The notes beneath the pieces were generated by a model. It saw nothing but the letters and a program-made list of their open reading frames with translations, had not been told where the DNA came from and did no database searches. A program made the position numbers and the translations under genes. Below are positions 45,433 through 56,169 of a stretch of DNA of 64,000 nucleotides, piece after piece. This DNA is from Coremacera marginata (Eukaryota; Arthropoda; Insecta; Diptera; Sciomyzidae). The stretch lies in NCBI GenBank assembly GCA_914767935.1, contig OU612045.1, positions 57,963,725-58,027,724 of the forward strand. The letters run 5' to 3'. Numbering within the stretch: position 1 is the stretch's first letter; each line of letters begins with the position of its first letter.

Positions 45433-48400
45433 ACAAAACATGCCCTTGCATATTATGTCTATCTCGGATGATGATGCAGACTCACTCAGAACATGAATAT
45501 GAATAACCTACGAAGAAAAGAATATCATCAGAACCACAAACGTCAACTTCAACGAGGATGAATATTGACAATAATTGAAAATGTTCTAAATTTTGTTTCT
45601 ATGTATAGATAACATATAAAGATGCCATATTTTCTGTGTAAGAATAGCTGTAATATGAATCGCAGTTTTTATTTTCATGCAGAATAAAGTTTATAAAGAA
45701 AAAAAAATATATTTGTGGATTTGTAATCCAGTTATTGAGCAAAAAATGAAGCAAAGTGAATGGGCGCATATTTTAAGGGTGGCTATATACTTGATTCAGG
45801 TGTGCTTTATAAATTTTTCGAAACGTTCGAAACTCGTAAATGTGGGTGGAATTTTTTTTATATCTGAGAATCACATTTATTAGAGTTTATTACTTTGGTA
45901 CCACAATCATAAAAATCAAATAACCTTTTGTATGTTCCTTTTTTTTTAATTCTGAGAATCATAAAAAAAGTCATCAATATATTTTTCCAAAGAATCTTGA
46001 GCAAATTTTTGAAATTCATACCTTTACTTAATTGTTAATAAAAGAGAAACGCGTACATTGATTTTCATGATCTATGTCTCATTTTGTTCATAGGTTATGT
46101 GACTTTACGTGAAAGTAATAGGACTTGACACTTTGTACCGGTTTGGATTTTTTATGAAATTAAAAAAAAAAAATTTTAATTTTCAGGCAAAAAAATTTTT
46201 TTTTTTTTTTTTTTCATACATTTATTTATAACTGCGAAACTGTTGCATATGTAGGGAAACGTTATATGAACAGATTAAAGGAATTGTAATTTCTAATTTT
46301 TTTAATTTAAATCAGCTTTATATTTAGCTTTATACAGCTAAATCGGACAAGTGGTTCTCGAGTTACGTCAAACAAAATAGCCTAAAACGTGACAAATTCC
46401 CCTATACGATACTTACTAACTTGAAATCGATATTAAATTATTATGGCATGTAACTTGACAAAACGAATGATGCAGAACTTCTTCCTTTCGGGGCTACTTT
46501 CACGTGCAGTTCTCAGAATTGAGTCCCAAAATCATGTATTGTACTGTGTTATTAAGCCGGGAATGTGATATGTTATATCACATTACCCAACTTTGACTAT
46601 ATTACAATAGCCAAATTCGGGTTTCAAAATAATCATGTTATTTTTATAAAAATACACTTCCTAAAAAAAATATCACCTCATTTATGGTTAACTTTATTCA
46701 AATTTTAACTAATTTATATATTTCAGATTTCAATTCTGCTTAAGTTTTCTCGTACTTCACTCACAAAGCACACGTACATAAAAATATCGACAGCACGGAT
46801 GAAACAATTTCACAACAATGAGAGCAAACACAGCGAATGAGAGCGCGCACTGAACTGCAGCACGTGTCTTTTTCTGTTGACGTTATGTTCACATGTATAT
46901 TCCTGTCAAAAATTGCGTATTTAACAAAATATGCAGGTATATCACATTACCCGACCCTATCACAATACCTGAAGTTACTCTCATTTCATTATAATTGACT
47001 CATGGTTGATGTCCCCTAAATTTTATTTCAAAAATATTTTGTATTGATATTAAAACAAACAAAATAGACAAAATTATATAAAAAAAATGTAAATATATTT
47101 GCGCCAGAGTGTCATAATCACAAAAGACAAGAGAAACAATTAACTTGAAAAATATGAACCACTAAGCTTTGGTTATATTGGAATAAATAAATGAGCTCCA
47201 AACCGCTAATAAATTCTTTGCAATTTATAACAAATACATCAACAACAATAAAATGTGAACTAAGTAAAATAAACATGCATTTTGATAATATTAAAATGTT
47301 AAGATATGTGTAACAGTTCTGCTAGTTTGCAACATGCACATCCCCTCTTTGCATGACTGGGCGAGGTGGGTGGGTGCTAAAAAATGAGGTTCATGGCAAA
47401 ACTTAACTTTTTCGGATGAAGCCACATAATTAATGTGTATGTAATCTAATTTCTATACAAGTGTGAGAGAATGTTGTCACTGGTGTGTGTGTGTGTGTGT
47501 GTGTATCTGTGTGTGTATGTGAGTTTTTAAAACAAAGGACTTATTATTTTTGTAGTAAAAAAAATGAAACAGAATTTGCAATTCAAATAAAACGTTAAAA
47601 AAGCTAACTTTTAGCTGTTTTGCATAAACGAGTTTGTTTTTGTGTGAGTTTGTTGCTTGTGAGCATATGTTAGAGCTTATGTGTGTGTGTGTGTGTATGT
47701 GGGTATGTGTGTTTGTTTTTGTTTCTCAACAATCAACTTTTTTTGTTTGAGTATGCATGAGTTCCTCGTTTTTTCTTTTTACCAACACAATGATATATGA
47801 TGGAACACCAGGATGTGGATGCGGATGCGGTTGCAGCTTCCAACACAAGCGGCTTATAGCAAAGATACGCCAGCAGAAGCTACAAGCAAACGAATTTCCG
47901 TTGTGCACTGTAACATACCTTTATGCAAATATGTATATGCATGCATGTGTGTGTATGTCTATGTGTATACGTAGTTGTGTTATTGTAAGTTATATAAAAT
48001 TCTTATTTTTATGGTTAATGCAAAAATTTTGTGGCATTAGTTTATTTACAACCTCAATTAAATAATGATGAGGTCATGGAATATTATTTAAATGTAAAGA
48101 TATTTTTTATGTTAGGTGTTTATAACTGCAATTACTTTTCCGTTATTATGACTCATATTTTTAAGTAGATCCTTACAACGAAACAGCTGTCTAGTCTGCT
48201 GTGTGACTACTGTGTAGAGGGTGTTGATTGTGTTTGATTACTTTTTCCGAAAAACGACATAAAAAATCTATGTATTGAAAAAAATTATCTGAGCCTTCAA
48301 CAGGGACTGAAACATGGATCAATTAAATTAGATTTAATACAAACTGAATGATAAATTAGAGCCAATCTTTGGCCTCGTAAGCCGAGAATGGCTGTTCTCT

Positions 48401-48616
48401 GAAGTCACTATCTTCAGCATAAACTCAATATTTTATAATATAATACAAAAATACAACCTCTCACGTTCTTTTTATACTTAATGCTTTATTGAATGATTTC
48501 ATTTTTATAAGCAATCATTTTGTTTTCATTGCTGCAATATTAAAACCGTTTATTTTGATTTCTTCTTTTATTTTTTTTTTGTCTTCTGAAGTCACAATCT
48601 AAAGATGCGAAAAGTA
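45433..48616. other. Spacer with microsatellites
   Basis: No supported gene. Two GT microsatellites (47483-47502 and about 47676-47710) and a GGATGC repeat (about 47814-47830) occur. A sequence containing ATATCACATTACCC appears at about 46574 and again near 46938. A block at about 48190-48260 resembles 44055-44130 (CTAGTCTGCTGT, then GGGTNTTG) and suggests another dispersed repeat. Confidence 0.5.
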
Positions 48617-48984
48617 TTATTATTATTATTATTATTATTGTTAACATTCACACCAATTAATGTAACTCTGTTTTATATGTATACATAATACTTAATTACA
48701 TATTAATGGTATTATAAATTAAAGTAAAAAATACTACGATCTGTAGCTCCGAAGAACTAGTGGCGATCGCAGACAATTCTACCTAAATAGAAAAAAAAAA
48801 AAAAAATACAATTTTATCATAGTTACTTTAACATTTTGCTTACTTATTAAAATCGACTTAAAATTTAAAAATATAAAAAGCGGACAATAGCCATAAGAGA
48901 AGTAATAATAAAAAAAAAACAAAAAATGTAGCCATACATTCCAATAATAGGATACAAAATATAAAATTCGAATTTCTCAAACAA

Positions 48985-51900
48985 TTATTGCAAGATTTGC
49001 AGAATATTTCCTAAATCTCCATAGTTAAAATTAAATAGCCACGATTTCACTCTTTTGAGAAATAAGGTCTTACTGCGGATAACCCGTAAATCATCCGGTA
49101 AACGATTAAAAATTCTTGGTGACACTGAAGAATAACAGTTTAAATAAATTGGCAAATTATGTGATGGAACTTCAATTAAGTTTTGAGAATTGGTTCTTAA
49201 ATCATAACGCATAGAAAGCCTGTGCGACAAATGACCAGAGTTACTAAAAAAAAGTTTAAAAACTTTGTAATAATACAAGTGCTTGAGTGGCAATATTGAC
49301 AACTCCCTGAAGAGACCAAAACTTCTATCGTAGCGAGATCTATTACATAATAACCGAATAGCACACTTTTGCAAGTTAAGAATATGGGTCAATTTGTTTT
49401 TATGTGCCCCACCCCAGCAAGTCAAACCAAATTCCAATTTAGAATTAAAAAAAGAATAATACACACATTTCAAGAGATCAGAGGAGCAGTAATTTTTTAG
49501 TTCAAAAAGTTGACGAATAATATTACTAAAGTACCTTCTCAATTCACTACAATGTAAAGACCAACCTAACGTGTAATTCAGCCAAACTCCAAGATACTTA
49601 TAAGAATCAACGATCACAATTTCAAAACAAAGAGAAGAGCATTGTACATTTCCAAAAAATGTCATATCAATATTATCATTACTACATGAAGAACATACCT
49701 TAGGAAATTTAGTACAATAAGGTCCATGATAATGAATCTGGCCAAAGGGCACCTTATACCCAGAGATATTAAAAAACATGAGCTTGGTTTTATCACTAAT
49801 AACAAGTCTATGTGCTTTAAACCATCTACTCAATAAATCCACATCATGATTCAAATCAGAGTAAAGATCAATAAGTGACTTACAAGTAAAAGAGCACGCC
49901 ATGTCATCAGCAAATGCAGTTATAGAGCTTCTTAGTTTTAAAGAAAATAAGGAGTTAATATAGATGAGAAACAATATTGGTCCCAAGACAGAACCTTGTG
50001 GGACACCTAGACTCAAAAACCTGTTTGCACTGACACTAAAACCAACTTTAACTACTTGCTGTCTATTCGACAAGTATGAAGCAAGCCAGGAGAACATGAA
50101 GCCTCTGAAACCACACCTATAAAGTTTGTCCAACAATATTTTTGGATGTACAGTATCAAATGCCTTTGTAATGTCTACAAACAAAGACGCAGTTACCTTA
50201 CCCTCATTCACACCATTATAAATATATGAACAGAAATTTTGCAAAGCATCTTCAGTCGACATACCAGCACGAAAACCAAATTGATTTCTATTGAAGAACT
50301 TTATTTTGTCAAGAAACGAAAGAATTCTACTTTTGATAGATTTTTCAAATAACTTAGAGAAACCCGACAGAAGTGAAATTGGTCTATAATTATTCATACA
50401 CGATCGTTCACCTTTCTTGAATAGAGGCAAGACAACCGCCTTTTTTAAGATCTCTGGAAAAACGCCGGAGTAAACGCTGAAATTAAAAATGTATGATAAA
50501 ATATCTGAAATATTAAAGGCAATCTTTTTAAGAACGTTGCTTGAAAAACAATCATAAGTTGAAGAATTAGAGCTTTTAAGAGACAAAATTATTTTATATA
50601 ACTCAAATGAGGAAATCTCTGAAAAAGTAAAACTATTTATGTAAAATTTATCATTAAGAAAGCAGTTACAGAAAAAGCTATCATTAGTAGCAAAACTAGC
50701 TATTTTTTCACCAATATTAGCGAAGAAGTTATTTAATCCCTCAGCCATGTCACGGGTGTTAGAGGTAGGAACATCATCAATAATTAGATTACTTATGGCA
50801 TTGTTACATTTATCTTTACCAAGTATTTCATTGACAACATTCCATTTCATTCTTGGATCACCTCTAGACCTATGAAGCTTACCCTTGTAAAATACAGTTT
50901 TGGCTACAAGAACCTCTTTTTCAATTTCTTTGCATGCAGCCTTGTAACGGATTCTAAGTAGCTCATTATTTTGGTTATTTTTAAATTTTTTGTATAAATT
51001 GTTTTTCTCATTTATTTTGTGAACAAGATCATCTGTTATCCATGGTTTCAGTTTTATTATAGCCTTTTTCTTGCGAAACTGGGAACGAGAACACTTCTGA
51101 AAATGCATATTCAAAGTGCTAAGAAAAATATTAAAAGCCTCAGAAGGGCAATTGGAATTGTAAACATCATTCCAAGATTCCATTAAAAGAGATCTATTTA
51201 AAGCCAAAAAGTTAGTACGCGAGACAATTTTCCCACCACTAGTATCGCCCTTGCTCATATTTGAACAGCCCTCGATGCTTAAGCATATGAAACAGTGATC
51301 AGAAATTTTAAAGTCAATCACAGAACTAAAGGCTCTGAAACCATTACTTAAGCGCGCAAAAATATGGTCAATGCATGAGTATGAAGTACCAGTAACTCTA
51401 GTCGAGACATTAATGCATGAATCAAGACCCAAACTATTAAGAAAGCATAAGTAATTGTCAACCAAGGAGTTATCTACTAAAATATTCAAATTAATATCTC
51501 CTAGAAATATTAAGTTGCTTGACGATTCATTACGCAATAGAAAATCCACTTCCCTCAAAAAGTTGTCAACATTGGATGAATGAAATCTATAGACACAAAG
51601 GAAAGTAAAGTTCTGATCATTTATCAAGCACTTAACTTTCAGAGCATCACAACTTAGAAGATTAAAGCCATAATGCTGGAAACACAAATCACTCTTCAGA
51701 AATAAGGCCACACCACCAGAGGCATAATCATTGTTACAACATGCTACCAAATTGTAGTCAGGAATTTTGTACATATCAGTTTCGGAATCAAATATCCAAA
51801 TTTCAGTCAAGAAAATGAAATCGGGCTTATTAACAAAAGAATTCAAGTGTACTATAAGATTATCAAAGTTATGACGTAGGCTACGTATATTTTGATGAAC

Positions 51901-52014
51901 AATATTCAGACTATTAGCAAACTTAGGTTTAAATAAAATATCACATACATCAACATGATCACAGACAGAATTTAATTCAACTAGATCATTAATTACAAAT
52001 AAGTCTTCACTCAT
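48985..52014 (-). CDS. LINE ORF2: endonuclease and reverse transcriptase
   Basis: The frame is open from ATG at 52176 (1063 codons), but the first 54 residues are hydrophobic low complexity overlapping ORF1. The Met at 52014 (MSEDLFVIND) is the likelier start, giving 1009 residues. Numbering from the longer frame, the endonuclease keeps Asn96 (HQNIRSL), Glu125 (LTEIW), GDINLN, CIDHIF and SDH at 292-294. The reverse transcriptase has NNYRPISLLS, GFRAGMSTEDAL, DITKAFDTV, GVPQGSVLGP and the catalytic FADD at 755-758, then KYLGVWLN. The C-terminal region (LTCWGGAHKN...LQKCAIRLL) is typical of the group. There is no RNase H domain. No stop or frameshift is present, so it may still be active. It would nick target DNA and prime cDNA synthesis on the element RNA. 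Confidence 0.92.
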   Translation of the reverse strand: MSEDLFVINDLVELNSVCDHVDVCDILFKPKFANSLNIVHQNIRSLRHNFDNLIVHLNSFVNKPDFIFLTEIWIFDSETDMYKIPDYNLVACCNNDYASGGVALFLKSDLCFQHYGFNLLSCDALKVKCLINDQNFTFLCVYRFHSSNVDNFLREVDFLLRNESSSNLIFLGDINLNILVDNSLVDNYLCFLNSLGLDSCINVSTRVTGTSYSCIDHIFARLSNGFRAFSSVIDFKISDHCFICLSIEGCSNMSKGDTSGGKIVSRTNFLALNRSLLMESWNDVYNSNCPSEAFNIFLSTLNMHFQKCSRSQFRKKKAIIKLKPWITDDLVHKINEKNNLYKKFKNNQNNELLRIRYKAACKEIEKEVLVAKTVFYKGKLHRSRGDPRMKWNVVNEILGKDKCNNAISNLIIDDVPTSNTRDMAEGLNNFFANIGEKIASFATNDSFFCNCFLNDKFYINSFTFSEISSFELYKIILSLKSSNSSTYDCFSSNVLKKIAFNISDILSYIFNFSVYSGVFPEILKKAVVLPLFKKGERSCMNNYRPISLLSGFSKLFEKSIKSRILSFLDKIKFFNRNQFGFRAGMSTEDALQNFCSYIYNGVNEGKVTASLFVDITKAFDTVHPKILLDKLYRCGFRGFMFSWLASYLSNRQQVVKVGFSVSANRFLSLGVPQGSVLGPILFLIYINSLFSLKLRSSITAFADDMACSFTCKSLIDLYSDLNHDVDLLSRWFKAHRLVISDKTKLMFFNISGYKVPFGQIHYHGPYCTKFPKVCSSCSNDNIDMTFFGNVQCSSLCFEIVIVDSYKYLGVWLNYTLGWSLHCSELRRYFSNIIRQLFELKNYCSSDLLKCVYYSFFNSKLEFGLTCWGGAHKNKLTHILNLQKCAIRLLCNRSRYDRSFGLFRELSILPLKHLYYYKVFKLFFSNSGHLSHRLSMRYDLRTNSQNLIEVPSHNLPIYLNCYSSVSPRIFNRLPDDLRVIRSKTLFLKRVKSWLFNFNYGDLGNILQILQ

Positions 52015-52093
52015 TTTAAAGTAAAAAATTAAATAACAAAATATGAAAAAACAAAAATTATAAAGAGAATAAAAATTAATAGAATTATATAAA

Positions 52094-53116
52094 TTAAATG
52101 AAAGAGACAAGATCAGATTCAGAAACAATAATAAAGTAATTTTCATTATCTGCCTTACGAACAAAAAGTTTTCCATTTCTTATCCAAACATATTTAATTT
52201 TATTTTCATTTTTTAGTTTCAAAGCTGCATTAAATAGTTTTCTAGTACCACTATCAAGACAATTATTTATATATATTTTTGTGTTATCATTATTATTAAA
52301 AATTCTGCAATTAAGTTTATCTTTGTTTTGATATTTCTTTTTCATTATCTCTTTCTTTTTTAGAAGAGAGGCTAATTTAACCACTAAAATCTTTTTTTGC
52401 TTGCGTATTTCATTTGAGTTGTTGATTGTTTTTATGTAAACGTCATCGATGCTGCTATCATTTAGCCCAATGCCAACGCCATCAGATAAAATTTTGACAG
52501 CGCAACTCAAAGCATTGTCATGATGAAGATTGGGGACACCAACAACTTCAATGCATTTCTCTCGTCTTTCTTGTTCCCTATCTCCAGCTTTGGCCTCTAA
52601 AGAAGTAACACGCTCTTTAAGTGAAATGTTTTCAGCTTGCAAAAAATTGAGAAGACCGTTAATACGTTGATTTTCAGCACGCATTTCTCTTAACTCAATG
52701 TAAATAACTTCTAGGGTAATCTCTTTATTTAATGCAGTCGGGGAAGAAGATGTGATAGGCAAATCAGATTTTTTGATGTCTATGCATGAAGATTTCAAAG
52801 AAGAGGTGGATGATCCGATATTCATAATTTTAATATTTCCATTATATCTCGCACTAGATGTTTCACTTATATTTATTTCAGCAGTCTGTTGGGCTTTCAT
52901 ATTTGGTGAGCTGACTGAAACAAATGCCGACGGCAAAAGAGAAACGCGTCGAACAGAGACACAGCGAGAACATGTAAATTGCTTGTTTAGTTTTTTTAAA
53001 CATTCGACATCGCTCTCAGTAACATTCACACATTTGCAATGAAATAGATCACCACATTTGCCGCAATTTACTGCAGGCTGACCACGATCAACTTTATTAT
53101 TGCAAATACATGGCAT
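52094..53116 (-). CDS. LINE ORF1: PHD finger, coiled coil, FP-like C-terminal domain
   Basis: A 340-residue protein from ATG at 53116. Residues 3-52 form a C4HC3 zinc finger (Cys3, Cys5, Cys18, Cys21, His26, Cys29, Cys49, Cys52), a PHD type known in ORF1 of several CR1-group LINEs. Residues about 60-130 are Ser-rich linker. Residues about 135-185 are a charged coiled coil (LREMRAENQRINGLLNFLQ), probably for multimerisation. The rest (about 190-340), with IEVVGVP near the start and NKIKYVWIRNGKLFVRK near the end, resembles the FP-type C-terminal domain of insect LINE ORF1 proteins. The likely role is an RNA-binding chaperone in the retrotransposition particle. It ends 79 bases before the likely ORF2 start. 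Confidence 0.85.
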   Translation of the reverse strand: MPCICNNKVDRGQPAVNCGKCGDLFHCKCVNVTESDVECLKKLNKQFTCSRCVSVRRVSLLPSAFVSVSSPNMKAQQTAEINISETSSARYNGNIKIMNIGSSTSSLKSSCIDIKKSDLPITSSSPTALNKEITLEVIYIELREMRAENQRINGLLNFLQAENISLKERVTSLEAKAGDREQERREKCIEVVGVPNLHHDNALSCAVKILSDGVGIGLNDSSIDDVYIKTINNSNEIRKQKKILVVKLASLLKKKEIMKKKYQNKDKLNCRIFNNNDNTKIYINNCLDSGTRKLFNAALKLKNENKIKYVWIRNGKLFVRKADNENYFIIVSESDLVSFI

Positions 53117-53219
53117 AGTTAATTTTTTTTGTTTATCTTGTTATACTTTTCTAGCTTGTTAGTTATTATTCAGTTTGTTTTCAGTTTGTTTGTTTAAGTT
53201 TGATAACTATCCAAAAGTA

Positions 53220-53837
53220 CCGGAACGAAAGGAAATCACGTCCACTCTTCGCGGCGGTAAGATTACTTATGATTCAAATATTATTATATATTATTATTCA
53301 AAAATCTTACAATTTCATTTCTCAGATAATATCTAACTCTACCATACCACACAATATAAAATATTCATTTTTAAATTGTCATTATCATTTTTGTATTATA
53401 ATCAATTTTGGATGTACCATATCTTTTTTCAAAATAAAAGGCAAAAGAGGCACCATAATCACTGGGACAACAGATCTACGTGTAAAAAATTCAAGCCGAT
53501 ATCAATACCGAGTGGAAAAACTTTTTATTATTTTAGTGTGTAAAGCCAAAAAATTACAAAAATTATAAAAAATATAAAAAATTAATAAAGATCTCATTGT
53601 CTAATAAATAAATATTTCCATTAACACTCAAATAATCTTGGGTTAATTTTTAGACCCGAAACGAGTTTAACGTGATTTTTCGTAGTGATAATGATTTTAC
53701 AAATTTTTTTTCTTCCTGGTTAGTGTACTAATCTGAAAAATTTTCGACTGATTTTTTCTTGGAATTTTATGGTTTCTTTGTTTCTGCGTTTTTAACAAGA
53801 CAAATTAATAGTTAATATCGAATATAAAAAACATTTC
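53220..53837. other. Spacer
   Basis: AT-rich. The 122-codon open frame at 53200-53568 has no domain and overlaps the LINE 5' end by a few bases. It is not supported as a gene. Confidence 0.45.
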
Positions 53838-53915
53838 TTCGCCCGCCGTGGAGGATTGAACCCGCGTTATCCACTGATTATGAGTACTATACTCTATCCA
53901 TGGGGCCAAACACCT
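53838..53915 (-). other. tRNA-like segment (decayed tRNA or SINE head)
   Basis: Read on the minus strand, GGCCCCATGGATAGAGTATA is A-box-like, ACTCATAATCA sits where the anticodon arm would be, and GCGGGTTCAATCCTCC is a good B box. The 3' part CCTCCACGGCGGGC is GC-rich. Cloverleaf pairing is incomplete. It differs from the SINE copies at 505 and 26872. It may be a tRNA pseudogene or the head of another SINE. Confidence 0.5.
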
Positions 53916-56169
53916 TCTTTACACACGATAGTTGATTTTATTCGACTCTCGGTGTCGGTGCCCAGGCCTCTAATGAAGTCATCCATTTTGAAATATTGCT
54001 TTATCATTTTCACTTTTTCCGGAAAATCATGGATGACCTAAAAATCTATTTATAGAATACGCCCTCTTGTGACACCAGGGGGAACCAAAAATGACCAAAC
54101 TTTACTTATTTTAATATTTGATACTTACTTACTTCTTACTTACTTGTTTCACTATATTTAATTTAAAAACCTTTATTTTTTACGTTTTAGAAAGTAAAGA
54201 TCACTTTAAATTTTATTAACGTTAGCTGCAATATACGTCGATTTATTGGCTTGTGCAAAAAAAGTTACTACAAGCCTTTAGATTCACGAATCATAATGAT
54301 CGAAAATCAAAATTTTGCGCTCTTGTAAAATTCCATTTTTGTCACTTATCACTTTAGTGAGCTTAACCATCGATATAAAACTTATTTATTTGAAATCATC
54401 TTTCCATAAAGTCGTCATCACATCATCAAGTTCTATGGTTTTTTTAAGCTATAAAGTTTCTTTTTGTTTTTCAAAAGTCAATCAAATAAAAACCAGCTAT
54501 TGAACTTTTCCAAATGGCTTACTTAAGTGTTGTTCTACTTAACAGCTGTTTTGTTGTAGTACTGAAATTTACTGCAGTCATAAACAATATTATTTTTATT
54601 GGCCAAGACCAATGAGATCCCAAGCATTAAAATATACAACTTATTTGTACATCGAACGGTTAACGTATAGGAACACCCAACAATTCTAAGTTGCCAAAAA
54701 AGGCAGTATAACATGAAAATTAAAAAAAAAAACCAAGCCAAAAATACTAAAGGTCAAAAAGCTGTTGCAAGTTAACAAAAAAAAAAAAAAAAAACATGCC
54801 ACTGACCGCTGCTGTTACAATATTGTTCCAAAACCAATGACACAACAAGATTTTTCGTTTTTTGTTAGTCTTTGTTATTTTTGTTGTGCATCACTTATAT
54901 TTTATTGAAAAAACCAAAAAAAAACATACGATTCGCACATTTATGAAGGTTCTTCTGAAAATATCGTCTTCTTTTAACATATTTTCGTTATAGATCGTCA
55001 GCATATGTTGTAGTAATTGGATATCCTTTGCTTTTTAATGTTGTAGTTGTTGGAAAATACTAACTACGTAGTTCCTTCAAAAGTTCCACTCTGCCGCCCT
55101 CCCGCCCCAAATCATTGACCACTGTTTTTGCAAGTTCAATAAAAGCTCGCTTAAATCGTGCATTGAATGAAAAAATTCAAGTTTTTACGTTACCAATAAC
55201 ACGTTCAAACATTTAGTGTACATTTGACATTTGTTTTTTTAATAAAATAGTTATCTTTCTGACTGTTTTCTGTGAATATAACAATAGATATTTATATAAT
55301 TTTGAAACTTATATACATAGTTTTAAACTCTTCTTACGTACATGTTTTGTAGAAAAACGTATTCAATAATGTTATATTTAGTGATTAAACGTTAGTATAG
55401 TGCAAGTCTATTCTAATATCTACTCATTTTTCCATAAAAGCAATCTTATTTAATTGAAGACAATAATAATCTTCATGTCACACATACAGGACATACCTGA
55501 TTGTTGATTTTTGATTGTTGTTTGCCTTATGAGCTGTATACTGAAAGCTCTTCCAATGTGTCCCAAGGTGACAATTTTACAAATACCATCAATATAGAAA
55601 CACAACAAATAAATGCATTAGCTGTGACGGAGGACATTACGATAAAAATCGATGAAGTGAAAGAAGTATTGACCAACACACACACACACATGAAAATTAA
55701 TGTACTTAATGGGCACTGGGTGTAATATTGACACATGCAAAATGTCTATACTCTATGACAATAAACAAAACAATATTGAGTAGACGATAAAAATAAACAA
55801 AAAATGTGAATACAAATATTTTAGGTCGTAAAGAAAAACACAAATAACTTTATTATGTTTTTCTGATTGAAACAATGTCTACGAATGTTCAGTACTAGCT
55901 GATGTACCCAGTGTTACTTGGTAGTTTGTATAAAAATCTTTTATTATTCATAAATCATTTTTAATTCATTGACCTTTTGTGAACGTAAAGATTAAAGTAA
56001 AATCATAAATGTGTTGAAATTGTATCAAATATTATTTAGTCCTCAGTTCGAAAGCTACATTTCGATTCGAGTTTTTTTATTTATCGATAAATAATTATTT
56101 TTTTAAACAATCTAATTTTGAATCCTTTTTTTTAAATATAAATAAGAAAAAGTAAAGTGTGTTTTTTTA
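53916..56169. other. Spacer
   Basis: No supported gene. An (A)18 run at about 54779-54794 and a CA microsatellite at about 55676-55690 are present. The open frame at 55501-55725 (Thr/Asn-rich, ends GHWV) shows no recognisable domain. Confidence 0.45.

Larger units (their letters stand above)
48617..53212 (-). mobile_element. Full-length non-LTR retrotransposon (CR1/Jockey group)
   Basis: On the minus strand the element starts GGATAGTTATCAAAC at 53212, carries ORF1 and ORF2 without interruption, a 3' UTR of about 370 bases and an AAT-repeat tail at 48617-48641. AAAAGTA occurs immediately outside both ends (48610-48616 and 53213-53219), a candidate 7-base target duplication. ORF1 has a PHD finger, and ORF2 has an apurinic-type endonuclease and reverse transcriptase without RNase H, as in the CR1/Jockey group. 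Intact ORFs, ends and duplication suggest a recent insertion. Confidence 0.9.

Noticed and set aside
47757..48065. Gly/Cys-rich plus-strand open frame
   Set aside because: Generated by GGATGC and TGTG simple repeats; no domain or splice context.
52752..53042. Plus-strand open frame over LINE ORF1
   Set aside because: Antisense shadow of an intact coding region with clear zinc-finger and coiled-coil motifs.
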